From positions 62,001-126,000 of the forward strand of contig CALDSR010000041.1 of assembly GCA_937924505.1 (NCBI GenBank): a DNA stretch of 64,000 bases, in the 5' to 3' direction. The notes below the pieces were generated by a model. That model worked only from the letters and a program-made list of their open reading frames with translations. It searched no databases and had not been told where the DNA came from. Below, in pieces: positions 1 through 8,797 of this stretch. The DNA is from an uncultured Granulosicoccus sp. Its GTDB lineage: Bacteria > Pseudomonadota > Gammaproteobacteria > Granulosicoccales > Granulosicoccaceae. A program made the translations under genes and the position numbers. Position 1 is the first letter of the stretch, and every line of letters starts with the position of its first letter.

Positions 1-1024
1 CCTTGTCGAGTGAGCGATTGAACGCAATGATGCCGCCGAACGCTGATGTGGGATCAGTCTTGTAGGCAGCATCGTAAGCAGCTTGAACAGACTCGGCGAC
101 CGCCACACCGCAGGGGTTGCCATGTTTGACAATAACGCAAGCCGTATCGCTGAACTGTCGAACGCAGCCAAGTGCGGCATCAGCATCCATCATATTGTTG
201 TATGACAGCGATTTTCCCTGACAGAAGCGGGCTGCTGCGAGCGTACCTGCCGCCGCATCAGGCGCGCGATAGAACGCGGCACGCTGATGCGGGTTCTCGC
301 CATAACGCAAGGTTTCCACCAAATGAAACTGCCGGTTCAGGGTGCGTGGGAAATTGGCAGGTACAGGTGCGGGGGCAACTGCCAGTGCATCTTTAGCCAT
401 GACTGGAGACGCATCCGCAACACCAGGCACGGTGCGGCGACCAAGATACTCGGCAATCATGCCGTCATAGGCAGCGGTATGTTCAAAGGCCTTGGTCGCA
501 AGGTCAAACCGAAGCGCTGCTTGCTCTTCATCACTGGCATCCAGCGATTCGATAACCCGAGAGTAATCTTCCGGATCAGTGATCACCGCCACTGAGGCAT
601 GATTCTTTGCCGCAGAACGAATCATCGCTGGACCGCCGATATCGATATTCTCAATGGCCTCGTCAAATGTGGCATCAGCCCGCGCAACAGTTGCCGCAAA
701 TGGGTACAGATTGACAATAACGAAATCAATCGGCGCGATCTCACGCTCAACCATGACGTCGTCATCTAGTCCGCGACGCCCAAGAATGCCGCCATGGACG
801 CGGGGATGCAAAGTCTTTACACGCCCTGCCATCATCTCCGCAGCGCCGGTATGGGTTGATACATCAGTGACATCGAGACCGGCATCGCGTAGCAGGCTCG
901 CCGTACCGCCAGTTGACAGCAATGTCAGCCCTTTCGCTGACAAAGCTCGGGCAAGTTCTTCAATACCTTGCTTGTCCGATACGCTCAGTAATGCGCAGGC
1001 TGATCGAGCCTGAGTCGATGCCAT
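1..1024 (-). CDS. purH: Bifunctional purine biosynthesis protein PurH, 3' part missing
   Basis: PurH performs the last two steps of IMP synthesis in the cytoplasm: AICAR formyltransferase and IMP cyclohydrolase. Translating the minus strand from the ATG at 1024 gives about 341 residues that run off the window; the family is usually about 520 residues. The N-terminal MGS-like cyclohydrolase domain is complete, with LLSTGGTA near residue 25 and TLHPRVHGG. The transformylase domain starts with LRYGENPHQ and reaches the catalytic Lys-His in [14 protein letters not shown] at 1042 overlapping the fis stop (GTGA) is an alternative start; the ATG is preferred because it gives the usual short leader before ALLSVSDK. 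It is the last visible gene of the operon that begins with aroQ; purD commonly follows, outside this window. Confidence 0.95.
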   Translation of the reverse strand, partial: MASTQARSACALLSVSDKQGIEELARALSAKGLTLLSTGGTASLLRDAGLDVTDVSTHTGAAEMMAGRVKTLHPRVHGGILGRRGLDDDVMVEREIAPIDFVIVNLYPFAATVARADATFDEAIENIDIGGPAMIRSAAKNHASVAVITDPEDYSRVIESLDASDEEQAALRFDLATKAFEHTAAYDGMIAEYLGRRTVPGVADASPVMAKDALAVAPAPVPANFPRTLNRQFHLVETLRYGENPHQRAAFYRAPDAAAGTLAAARFCQGKSLSYNNMMDADAALGCVRQFSDTACVIVKHGNPCGVAVAESVQAAYDAAYKTDPTSAFGGIIAFNRSLDK

Positions 1025-1038
1025 GCCTTCTAGATGAT

Positions 1039-1359
1039 TCACTGATCTTCAGTTTCCAGCGCCGCAAGCTTGGCACGCAAGGTACCGCGATTGATACCAA
1101 GCCAGGTCGCGGCTTTACTTTGATTACCGCGACACTCCTCGAGTACCGAGGACAACAAGGCGGCTTCGGTTTGCTGCATAACCATACGATACAGGTCTAA
1201 CGGTGCTTCGCCATCGAGCATTTCGAAGTAACGACTGAGTTCTGCATGAACGCACTGTTGTATGGCAGTGTTTCGGTGTACGCTTGCATTAGGTTTCTTG
1301 ACGACTGCACGACGTTGCATCGATTTGTACTGCCGTGTCGCGGGTTGTTTAACTGGCAT
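1039..1359 (-). CDS. fis: Fis family DNA-binding protein
   Basis: Fis is a small nucleoid-associated, DNA-bending homodimer that controls rRNA, tRNA and many growth-phase genes. The 106-residue product is slightly longer than the usual 98 because of a basic N-terminal tail. The diagnostic C-terminal helix-turn-helix is clear: [20 protein letters not shown] at about residues 78-97, preceded by the core helix with [10 protein letters not shown]. It lies 5 bp downstream of dusB and abuts purH, so it is surely co-transcribed with dusB, the standard gammaproteobacterial arrangement. In enterics dusB-fis is under growth-phase and stringent control; I see no separate promoter here because the operon continues upstream. 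Confidence 0.93.
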   Translation of the reverse strand: MPVKQPATRQYKSMQRRAVVKKPNASVHRNTAIQQCVHAELSRYFEMLDGEAPLDLYRMVMQQTEAALLSSVLEECRGNQSKAATWLGINRGTLRAKLAALETEDQ

Positions 1360-1364
1360 TGTTG

Positions 1365-2351
1365 TCAGGCTGCTACGGCAAAGGTTTCTGGGGCGGTGAA
1401 AAAGCGGTCAACCAACAACAACTGCTCAGTTGCTGATTGCACCGTGTTGGCAGCATCACGAAATCCATTCGCGTGACGCAGCCCCTTGCAGTACCAGGCG
1501 ATATGTTTGCGGGCTATGCGTACGCCTCGATATTCGCCATACAGCGCATGACAACCGCGAAGATGCTCATGCAAGACGCTGTGAATTTCGGTACGATCCG
1601 GACGGGCCGGTAACGGTCTGCCTTCGAGGACTGCAGAGATCTCGCGAAAAATCCAGGGATTACCCTGCGCTGCTCGTCCAATCATGATGCCGGCAGCACC
1701 GGTCTTGTCAAGAACACGACGTGCTGTCAGCCCATCAGCGATATCACCGTTGGCTATAACCGGAATGTCCACCGCTTTGACGATATCGGCAATCGTGTCG
1801 TACTCGGCATCACCCTTGAAACGATCAGCCCGCGTACGACCATGTACTGCAAGACATGCGATACCCGACGCTTGCGCCATCTGCGCAATTTCCACACCGT
1901 TACGATTGTCTGGACAGGGACCTGTACGAATTTTTAAAGTTACTGGCACATCAACACGTTTTACGACACTGTTAAGAATCGACTGCACCTTTTCAGGATC
2001 AGACAGCAACGCAGATCCGGCAAGACGGTTACACACTTTCTTTGCCGGACAACCCATATTGATGTCGATAATCTCGGCACCGAGACTCACATTCAGCTCG
2101 GCGGCATCGGCCATCGCGACAGGATCACTACCGGCGATTTGAACCGCATGTGGTAAACCATTACTGGCGCGTTGTATGCGATGTTGCGTCTTGGCGGTTG
2201 CGTGCAGCAGTGTGTCGCTGGAAATCATCTCGGAAGCGGCATATCCCGCACCCAAACGTGCACAGAGATCGCGAAATGGTCGATCACTTATCCCCGCCAT
2301 CGGAGCGAGAAAAACCGGATTGCCGATCAAATGGGAACCAATAGCGAACAT
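1365..2351 (-). CDS. dusB: tRNA-dihydrouridine synthase B
   Basis: DusB is an FMN- and NADPH-dependent enzyme that reduces a specific uridine in the D-loop of tRNAs. The 328-residue product is full length. The N-terminal TIM barrel starts with LAPMAGISDRPFRDLC (residues 15-30), and the catalytic cysteine lies in INMGCPAKK (Cys101). Phosphate/FMN loops VHGRTRAD and GIMIGRAAQGNPWIF follow, then a helical tRNA-binding C-terminus. The gene is 5 bp upstream of fis and 67 bp downstream of a zinc-ribbon membrane protein gene. The pairing with fis distinguishes DusB from the paralogues DusA and DusC. Confidence 0.95.
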   Translation of the reverse strand: MFAIGSHLIGNPVFLAPMAGISDRPFRDLCARLGAGYAASEMISSDTLLHATAKTQHRIQRASNGLPHAVQIAGSDPVAMADAAELNVSLGAEIIDINMGCPAKKVCNRLAGSALLSDPEKVQSILNSVVKRVDVPVTLKIRTGPCPDNRNGVEIAQMAQASGIACLAVHGRTRADRFKGDAEYDTIADIVKAVDIPVIANGDIADGLTARRVLDKTGAAGIMIGRAAQGNPWIFREISAVLEGRPLPARPDRTEIHSVLHEHLRGCHALYGEYRGVRIARKHIAWYCKGLRHANGFRDAANTVQSATEQLLLVDRFFTAPETFAVAA

Positions 2352-2418
2352 TGCAACCGGAACTGAAGGCGGCCGACTATCTTATTACAAAACGATATTT
2401 ACACGCTACCGCAATTTG

Positions 2419-3885
2419 TCAATTGACCGCTATTTTCACTTCACGAAAGTCCAGTTCGAAAGACCTGGCATTTTGACCCGGATCATTGACTTCGAGACTG
2501 ATATCAAGTCGCTTACCCGCATCGAGCGTATCGCTGGAATGCCATTGTTCAAGATAATCCGCTGGTAAAAAGTCACGCTTGGCAACCAGACGCCCATTCC
2601 TGTCCGATAAACGAATGACAAGTACCGGATATTGCTGATCGAACGTGGCCTCATTTCGAAACCCTACATTGATAACCAGCGCATTATCGATCGTCGGGTG
2701 TGAAAACACACTTCGCTGCAGAACGCGCAGTGATGAAAGATCAACACGTTGCGGCACCTCGCAATTGAATACAGCGCAGGCTGCTACCAACACAGGCCGG
2801 GCAATCGGATTGTTACGTAATGAATTACGTTCACGTGCAATATAAAGCCCACCGGCGAGCACACATAGCAACAGGAACATCATGCCGCGAAACAGCCACG
2901 GAGACTTTTTCTCTTGCGGCAGAGAAATCGGCAGTGCAGCCTCTGCAGAATCCAGCACCTCAGCGGAATCCTCCGTTGCCGAAGAATCAGGCTCATCGGG
3001 CTCCGCGTCGATATCAACTTGGGCGCCCGGCGTAATTACGGCAGTTTCCGGCAACGACTCGCTGACATCAAGCGCTGTCGTTGAGGAATCTCCCAAGCCA
3101 CCGACGTTTTCGTCCGAATCACGGTAGGTAAATACAATGGGCGTTCGGTTGCCTTCGTCGGTCACGATGTCTGTGCCACGAGCCAGCCCGCTGGCAAGAG
3201 CATCGCCATGATGGGCCTGCACCGAGTCCAACAGGGCCTGACGAGCGTCGACCGTCACGTCATGTGCAAAAAGTGTGTCGTTGAAGGTTTCGTCTTCGTC
3301 AAGCTCGATAGAGTCGAAGTCAAAATCCGGGGTATCTCGCGTTTGGTCAAAGTACGCGACCTCGGGCAGGTCCGCATCTTCCGAAAACAGATCAAAATCC
3401 GAATAGGTCACATCGAGTGATGTGGTGTCATTGGCCAGCCCGGCAATCGATGCCGCTTCAACATCAGAGGGTCCTGGCCTCGTGCTGAGAGGTGATTCGT
3501 CCGGGTTAAGTTCGTCCGCGTGTGGTTCGGATGAAATCGCGTGTGGTTCGGATGAGATACTGGAAAGATCCGCATCCTCTACCCGACCAACGGTGTGTTC
3601 TCCGCGCGTCGCCGACAATTCATCGAGGGCCTGGGTATCGATCAGTTCGACACCTTCTTCGATAGCATCGACTGAGTTAGCGGGTCCGTGCTCCAGTCGG
3701 CTCAATTCGGCATCACGCTCGCGAAGACGCTCTTCTGCCGTGTCCTGATCGCGCAGATTGATCAGCGCATCGAAGATGCTCAGACATTCGCCGCAACGAA
3801 CACGCGTGTCCGATGATGCCAGCAGTTCCTCTGGCACCTCAAAGATCGTCTGGCAGTTTGAGCAACAGGTTTGCGGATTGCTCAT
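2419..3885 (-). CDS. Zinc-ribbon (MJ0042) and DUF3426 membrane protein
   Basis: This is a single-pass inner-membrane protein of unknown function in the aroQ-to-purH operon. From the preferred ATG at 3885 it has 488 residues; an in-frame start at 3912 adds nine. The N-terminus is an MJ0042-type zinc ribbon with CSNC (about residues 8-11) and CGEC (about 31-34). A long acidic, low-complexity segment rich in Asp, Glu and Ser follows, then one transmembrane helix around residues 335-355 (LFRGMMFLLLCVLAGGLYIA). The C-terminal region of about 125 residues matches the DUF3426 pattern, presumably periplasmic. Homologues occupy the same place between prmA and dusB in many gammaproteobacteria. The acidic linker is longer than usual in my experience of the family. 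Confidence 0.85.
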   Translation of the reverse strand: MSNPQTCCSNCQTIFEVPEELLASSDTRVRCGECLSIFDALINLRDQDTAEERLRERDAELSRLEHGPANSVDAIEEGVELIDTQALDELSATRGEHTVGRVEDADLSSISSEPHAISSEPHADELNPDESPLSTRPGPSDVEAASIAGLANDTTSLDVTYSDFDLFSEDADLPEVAYFDQTRDTPDFDFDSIELDEDETFNDTLFAHDVTVDARQALLDSVQAHHGDALASGLARGTDIVTDEGNRTPIVFTYRDSDENVGGLGDSSTTALDVSESLPETAVITPGAQVDIDAEPDEPDSSATEDSAEVLDSAEAALPISLPQEKKSPWLFRGMMFLLLCVLAGGLYIARERNSLRNNPIARPVLVAACAVFNCEVPQRVDLSSLRVLQRSVFSHPTIDNALVINVGFRNEATFDQQYPVLVIRLSDRNGRLVAKRDFLPADYLEQWHSSDTLDAGKRLDISLEVNDPGQNARSFELDFREVKIAVN

Positions 3886-3936
3886 GACAGGATTTTCGTC
3901 AGGTTCGCCCATAAGTCAATGCTGGCGACAGACAGT

Positions 3937-4848
3937 CTAGCGACGTTGTGCAACCAGAAGTGCCCAATTATCTAAGGCAGATTTTTCCACGAATTCGAAC
4001 CACGGATTGTAGCGCAAGCGCAGCTCCTCAACTTGATCATCAAGCAGTCCGGACAATACCAGTTTGCCACCTGTGACCGTCAAGCGACTGAATGCCTCAG
4101 CCAGAGTCATCAGCGGTTGGAACAGTATGTTCGCAAGTAAAATGTCGCAAACGTCTTCGCTGCTATCAAGCAAGTCTGAATGACCTGTCCGAATAAACTG
4201 ATCGATCCCATTGGTGACAGCATTTTGTCGCGTCGCTTCAAGTGCCTGCGGATCAATATCGACCGCCATGATGTCCCGCGCACCAAGCAATCCTGCGGCT
4301 ATAGCCAAAACACCTGAGCCACAACCGAAGTCGATGACACGTTCTTGCTTGAACGATTGACGGGCCAACCATTCAAGACACTGCGCCGTGGTCGGATGAG
4401 TACCACTGCCAAAGGCAAGACCGGGATCAAGTTTCAGATTGATGGCAACCGGATCAACAGGCTCTGCATAAGTTGGACATATCCAGAAGTTATCCCCAAA
4501 TTGCATCGGCACAAAATCACGCATCCAGCTGCGCTCCCAAACTTCATCGGCAAGACCGACAATCCGATAATCGGGCAAGGCAAGACCACAGATACTGGCA
4601 GCAATATGCAAGGCTGACTGCACTTCATCCGATGGCCGATCCTGCGCAAACAGACCAGTTATTCTCAGGCTTTCCCACAGACGAACCTCGCCGGGCACCG
4701 GTTCAAGTACCGCATGAGAAAGATCATCATCGTTTAAACCATCCTGCAGCGTAATCGACAAGGCACCTGCTTCAAACAACCATTGCTCGATGGCATCAAC
4801 GCCTTCTGCGGATGTTTCAACATGCACCTCTGGCCACTGATCAGACAC
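3937..4848 (-). CDS. prmA: Ribosomal protein L11 methyltransferase
   Basis: PrmA trimethylates ribosomal protein L11 at several amino groups, using S-adenosylmethionine, in the cytoplasm. The 303-residue product has the family length. The N-terminal L11-recognition domain (about 1-60) opens with WPEVHVETSAEGVDAIEQWL; the methyltransferase domain carries FGSGTHPTT around residue 150 and the SAM-binding loop DFGCGSGVLAIAAGLLGA around 175. A further motif, LLANILFQPL, matches the catalytic Asn-containing loop. It starts 11 bp downstream of accC and is followed by the zinc-ribbon gene, so it is part of the same transcript. Confidence 0.95.
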   Translation of the reverse strand: MSDQWPEVHVETSAEGVDAIEQWLFEAGALSITLQDGLNDDDLSHAVLEPVPGEVRLWESLRITGLFAQDRPSDEVQSALHIAASICGLALPDYRIVGLADEVWERSWMRDFVPMQFGDNFWICPTYAEPVDPVAINLKLDPGLAFGSGTHPTTAQCLEWLARQSFKQERVIDFGCGSGVLAIAAGLLGARDIMAVDIDPQALEATRQNAVTNGIDQFIRTGHSDLLDSSEDVCDILLANILFQPLMTLAEAFSRLTVTGGKLVLSGLLDDQVEELRLRYNPWFEFVEKSALDNWALLVAQRR

Positions 4849-4859
4849 AATAGTTGCAA

Positions 4860-6212
4860 CTACTGCAGACCGAGCTTCTTTTCCAGATAGTGAATATTGG
4901 TTCCGCCTTTCTGAAACTCAGGATCGTTAAAGATATCGATGTGCAAGGGGATATTGGTCTTGATGCCATCGATGAACACCTCGCTCAAGGCACCGCGCAT
5001 GCGCGCCAAAGCCGATTCACGCGTATTAGCCGATACCACGAGCTTGGCAATCATCGAGTCATAGTTTGGCGGTACGGTATAACCATTATAGATATGCGTC
5101 TCGACGCGTACACCCAAACCACCGGGCGAATGGTACTGCTTGATAGTGCCGGGTGATGGCATGAAGGTGACTGGGTCTTCTGCGTTCAGTCGACATTCAA
5201 AGGCATGACCACTGATGCGAATATCATCCTGACTCCATCGAAGCTCACGGCCTTCGGCGGTGTAGATCTGCTCCTTGATGATATCAATGCCCGTTATCAT
5301 TTCGGTGACTGGGTGTTCAACCTGAACACGTGTGTTCATCTCTATAAAATAGAAGTTACCGTCTTCGTATAAAAATTCAAAGGTGCCGGCGCCGCGATAA
5401 CCAAGACGCTTGCAGGCGTCAACACAACGCTTGCCCATATCGGCTCGTGTTGCTTCGTCGATGCCTGGCGCTGGTGCTTCTTCAACCACTTTCTGGTGGC
5501 GACGTTGCATCGAACAATCACGCTCACCCAGATGAATGGCATTACCATGTTCATCAGCGATGACCTGAAATTCGATATGACGTGGTTTCTCCAGAAATTT
5601 TTCCATGTACACGATCGGATTACCGAAAGCCGTACCCGCTTCGTTTTGTGTCATGGCGATTGATTCGACGAGTTCGTGATCGCCGCGCACGACTCGCATA
5701 CCGCGCCCACCACCGCCACCAGCGGCCTTGATAATGATCGGGTAACCAATCTCGTTAGCCAACTCCCGATTGCGCGACGGGTTGTCACCGAGCGGTCCAT
5801 CACTGCCCGGAACACAGGGTACGCCAGCCGCCTTCATCTCGGCGATCGCGCTGACCTTGTCGCCCATCAGTCGGATAACATCAGCCGTGGGCCCGATGAA
5901 ACGGAAGCCGCTTGATTCGACACGTTCGGCAAAATCAGCGTTCTCAGCCAGAAATCCATATCCCGGGTGTATCGCCTCTGCGCGGGTGATTTCCGCAGCA
6001 CTGATGATCGCCGGTACATTCAGATAACTATCGGTCGATGCGGGCGGGCCGATACACACAGCTTCGTCGGCAAGACGAACATGCTTGAGATCCCGGTCTG
6101 CGGTTGAATAGACAGCGACAGTCTGAATGCCCAGATCTCGACAACAGCGCATGATACGCAACGCGATCTCGCCACGATTGGCGATCAATATTTTTTTCAG
6201 CGGTTTAACCAT
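4860..6212 (-). CDS. accC: Biotin carboxylase subunit of acetyl-CoA carboxylase
   Basis: AccC carboxylates biotin on AccB with bicarbonate and ATP, the first half-reaction of malonyl-CoA formation for fatty-acid synthesis. The 450-residue product matches the family length. It opens with [16 protein letters not shown] and [14 protein letters not shown] (N-terminal pre-ATP-grasp domain). The glycine-rich ATP loop [13 protein letters not shown] lies around residues 163-175, and the catalytic stretches [10 protein letters not shown] and [14 protein letters not shown] follow in the ATP-grasp domain. It lies 11 bp after accB, the usual accBC pair. The accA and accD subunits are not in this window. 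Confidence 0.97.
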   Translation of the reverse strand: MVKPLKKILIANRGEIALRIMRCCRDLGIQTVAVYSTADRDLKHVRLADEAVCIGPPASTDSYLNVPAIISAAEITRAEAIHPGYGFLAENADFAERVESSGFRFIGPTADVIRLMGDKVSAIAEMKAAGVPCVPGSDGPLGDNPSRNRELANEIGYPIIIKAAGGGGGRGMRVVRGDHELVESIAMTQNEAGTAFGNPIVYMEKFLEKPRHIEFQVIADEHGNAIHLGERDCSMQRRHQKVVEEAPAPGIDEATRADMGKRCVDACKRLGYRGAGTFEFLYEDGNFYFIEMNTRVQVEHPVTEMITGIDIIKEQIYTAEGRELRWSQDDIRISGHAFECRLNAEDPVTFMPSPGTIKQYHSPGGLGVRVETHIYNGYTVPPNYDSMIAKLVVSANTRESALARMRGALSEVFIDGIKTNIPLHIDIFNDPEFQKGGTNIHYLEKKLGLQ

Positions 6213-6223
6213 GATTGCAAGTC

Positions 6224-6694
6224 TCAGTCGATAACAATCAGTGGTTCGCCGAATTCCACCGGCTGACCATCCTCAATCAGAATGGCGCGTACCGTGCCAC
6301 TGACGTCTGCCTCGATCTGATTCATGATTTTCATCGCTTCTATAATGCACAGGGTGTCGCCTTTATTCACCGACTGACCCACTTCGACAAACGGCTTTGT
6401 TGTCGGTGAGGACGAACGATAAAAGGTGCCAACCATAGGCGATTCAACAACATTACCGGGTGGCAGCAGATCCTCATTGGAATCAGTCGTTGCTGCCACG
6501 GAACTCGGCGCCGCGCTGGGTGCCGCGGCAACTGGTGCTGCTTGCGCATAGTTTACCGGGGCGGCTAAGGGCATGGCCGCCACTTTGCCACCGCGTGCTA
6601 TGCGCACGGACTCCTCGCCTTCAACAATTTCGATTTCCGCGACGTCTGAGTCTTCGAGTAGCTCAATCAATTTTTTGATCTTGCGAATATCCAT
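6224..6694 (-). CDS. accB: Biotin carboxyl carrier protein of acetyl-CoA carboxylase
   Basis: AccB carries the covalently attached biotin that moves between biotin carboxylase and carboxyltransferase. The 156-residue product has a conserved N-terminal helix ([20 protein letters not shown]), an Ala/Pro-rich flexible linker (about residues 40-75) and the C-terminal biotinyl domain. The biotinylated lysine is Lys122 in the EAMKIMN motif. A thumb-like insert ([13 protein letters not shown]) typical of AccB is present. It lies 28 bp downstream of aroQ and 11 bp upstream of accC. Confidence 0.97.
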   Translation of the reverse strand: MDIRKIKKLIELLEDSDVAEIEIVEGEESVRIARGGKVAAMPLAAPVNYAQAAPVAAAPSAAPSSVAATTDSNEDLLPPGNVVESPMVGTFYRSSSPTTKPFVEVGQSVNKGDTLCIIEAMKIMNQIEADVSGTVRAILIEDGQPVEFGEPLIVID

Positions 6695-6722
6695 GTGTCT
6701 GTCTTCCGTTATTTTTTCAGTT

Positions 6723-7184
6723 TTATTGCTGTTTCAGAAATCTGACCGCTGCGTCGAAGGCCATGAGATAGCCATCCACGCCGAAGCCGGCCAGGCTGCC
6801 GACCGAGATATCAGTGAAATAGGAGTGATGCCGGAAAGATTCACGCGCGTAAATATTCGATACGTGAATCTCAATCAACGGCATTTGCACGCCCAAAAAA
6901 GCATCGCGCAGGGCAACGCTGGTGTGTGAATAACCGCCGGGATTGATAATGGTGATGCCAACCCCGTCGCGAGCAGCAGACTGCACTCGGTCTATCAACG
7001 CACCTTCGCTATTGCTCTGAAAGAACGTCACCCCCACCGGCAGCCCATCTTGCTCCTCGGTGCGAACAGCGGCGGCCTCTACCCGTTTTTGCATGTCCGC
7101 AAGCGTTGCAGTACCGTATTTTTCAGGTTCTCGACTCCCCAACAGGTTGAGGTTCGGACCGTTCAGTACCAACACCTGTGACAT
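6723..7184 (-). CDS. aroQ: Type II 3-dehydroquinate dehydratase
   Basis: AroQ catalyses the reversible dehydration of 3-dehydroquinate to 3-dehydroshikimate in the shikimate pathway. The start at 7184 gives 153 residues beginning [20 protein letters not shown]; the open frame extends to 7295 but the upstream part is unlike the family. The catalytic tyrosine is in EKYG (Tyr23), the substrate loop is [16 protein letters not shown], and the catalytic histidine is in [16 protein letters not shown] element lies about 10 bases before the ATG. It is the first gene of the minus-strand operon running to purH and is divergent from srkA, so the operon promoter should lie between 7184 and 7297, within or just beside the srkA leader. 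Confidence 0.95.
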   Translation of the reverse strand: MSQVLVLNGPNLNLLGSREPEKYGTATLADMQKRVEAAAVRTEEQDGLPVGVTFFQSNSEGALIDRVQSAARDGVGITIINPGGYSHTSVALRDAFLGVQMPLIEIHVSNIYARESFRHHSYFTDISVGSLAGFGVDGYLMAFDAAVRFLKQQ

Positions 7185-7296
7185 ACTCGATCTGCTCCAG
7201 ACACTCATTGGGTCGAAACTTGAAAGATAGCACCAATTTCCGCATATTTGCAGACATTTGCCGACAAATTCAGGCAAATAAACGAGATTTATCACG

Positions 7297-8289
7297 ATGA
7301 GTCAGGATGCAACTCTGGCGTTCCAGCTTTTGGATCCGAATCAGATTCTGGATGCCATCGATGCGGCCGGCTGGCAGACCGATGGTCGCGTCAGTGCGCT
7401 CAACAGCTACGAGAACCGGGTGTATACAATCGGTCTCGCCGACGGCAGCAACATCATTGCCAAATTCTACCGCCCGGAGCGCTGGACTGACGCGGCAATA
7501 CTCGAGGAACATACCTTCTGCAAGGTCCTGAAAGATCACGATCTACCGGTCATCGCACCACTGACCGACGCCTCAGGTGACACCTTGCTGTACAGCGGGC
7601 CGTTTCGCTTTTGCCTGTTTCCCCGTGCTGGCGGCCGACCGCCAGAGCTCGACAACAGCGAACAATTGAAGGTTATTGGTCGTACCATAGGGCGCCTGCA
7701 TCTGCTCGGTGCCCTGCATCCATTTCAGTCGCGACCCGTGATTTCAGTTGAGCGTTTGGGTGACGACTCCGCCAACTTCTTGCTCGACGCGAAACTGATG
7801 TCAGATGAATTGAAGCAGACCTATGAATCGATTGTCGATGATTTAATTCCACTGCTTTACGAGGCCTTTGATGCAGTGGGAGGCGCGAATTATTTAAGCA
7901 TTCATGGCGACTTCCACCCAGGCAATATTCTGTGGGGTAGTGACGAGACGCCGCATCTACTCGATTTTGATGACACGGCAACAGGCCCTGCGGTGCAGGA
8001 TCTATGGATGTTTATCTCGGGTGATCGAAAATACGCACAAGCGCGCCTCGGTGATCTACTTGATGGCTACCATGAATTTCGAGAATTCGACGAACGAGAG
8101 CTTGCATTGATCGAACCGTTGCGCACGCTACGAATCATTCACTATGCCGCCTGGATTGGCAAACGTTGGGAGGATCCCGCCTTCAAGCAAGCCTTCCCGT
8201 TCTTTGCCGGTGAACGGTTCTGGGATGAACATCTTCTGTCATTGCGTGAGCAACGGGCCGCACTGGACGAACCACCCTTGGCATATTGA
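7297..8289 (+). CDS. srkA: Stress response kinase A (YihE/RdoA family Ser/Thr kinase)
   Basis: This cytoplasmic aminoglycoside-phosphotransferase-fold kinase is known in enterics to phosphorylate proteins and to counter stress-induced cell death. The product has 330 residues, the family length. Visible kinase features are the N-lobe strand with [15 protein letters not shown] and the ATP lysine in [11 protein letters not shown], the catalytic loop [12 protein letters not shown] (around residues 206-217), and the metal-binding DFDD, which replaces DFG. The gene is divergent from aroQ and is followed 55 bp later by ribH. In enterics srkA is next to dsbA; here it is not. Confidence 0.92.
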   Translation: MSQDATLAFQLLDPNQILDAIDAAGWQTDGRVSALNSYENRVYTIGLADGSNIIAKFYRPERWTDAAILEEHTFCKVLKDHDLPVIAPLTDASGDTLLYSGPFRFCLFPRAGGRPPELDNSEQLKVIGRTIGRLHLLGALHPFQSRPVISVERLGDDSANFLLDAKLMSDELKQTYESIVDDLIPLLYEAFDAVGGANYLSIHGDFHPGNILWGSDETPHLLDFDDTATGPAVQDLWMFISGDRKYAQARLGDLLDGYHEFREFDERELALIEPLRTLRIIHYAAWIGKRWEDPAFKQAFPFFAGERFWDEHLLSLREQRAALDEPPLAY

Positions 8290-8344
8290 TCGGTACAATG
8301 GTATCCAGACAACTTGTTTTCATCGTTTAACGAAAGGACATTCA

Positions 8345-8779
8345 ATGGCACAGTCACGATGCGCATTCGTAAAAGCCGATTGGCATGCAGAAATTGTCGA
8401 TAATGCGCTTGTCGGCTTTCAACAAGTCATTACCGATTTTCCAATCGACGTATTCAGTGTTCCCGGTGCATTCGAAATGCCACTTTTTGCCCGTGATCTG
8501 GCTCGCACTGGAAAATATGACGCGATCGTCGCAGCCGCCCTCGTCGTCGATGGCGGTATCTATCGCCATGAATTCGTTGCACAAGCTGTCGTCAGTGGGC
8601 TGATGCAAGCCGGGCTCGAGACTGGCGTGCCTGTCTACTCGGTTTCCTTGACGCCACATAACTATCAGGAAACCGATCATCACAATAAAATTTACCGTGA
8701 ACACTTTATTCAAAAAGGTAAAGAGGCAGGCAATGCCGTGCTGCGTATGGCGCAGCTTCGAAAAACCATCAGCAGTTAA
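8345..8779 (+). CDS. ribH2: 6,7-dimethyl-8-ribityllumazine synthase, RibH2 type
   Basis: Lumazine synthase condenses 3,4-dihydroxybutanone phosphate with the ribityl pyrimidine in the penultimate step of riboflavin synthesis. The chosen ATG at 8345 gives 144 residues starting MAQSRCAFVKADWHAE; upstream in-frame starts lie inside srkA. The pattern VPGAFEMPLFARDLARTGKY, VVDGGIYRHEFV and LTPHNYQE resembles the decameric type II enzyme first described in Brucella and Mesorhizobium rather than the icosahedral RibH of enteric rib operons. No other rib gene adjoins it, and I see no FMN riboswitch in the 55-bp gap after srkA. It is convergent with the MscS gene. Confidence 0.88.
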   Translation: MAQSRCAFVKADWHAEIVDNALVGFQQVITDFPIDVFSVPGAFEMPLFARDLARTGKYDAIVAAALVVDGGIYRHEFVAQAVVSGLMQAGLETGVPVYSVSLTPHNYQETDHHNKIYREHFIQKGKEAGNAVLRMAQLRKTISS

Positions 8780-8797
8780 CCATTATAAGATTTACGC

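Noticed and set aside
8290..8344. FMN riboswitch upstream of ribH
   Set aside because: The gap after srkA is only 55 bp and shows none of the conserved RFN stems.
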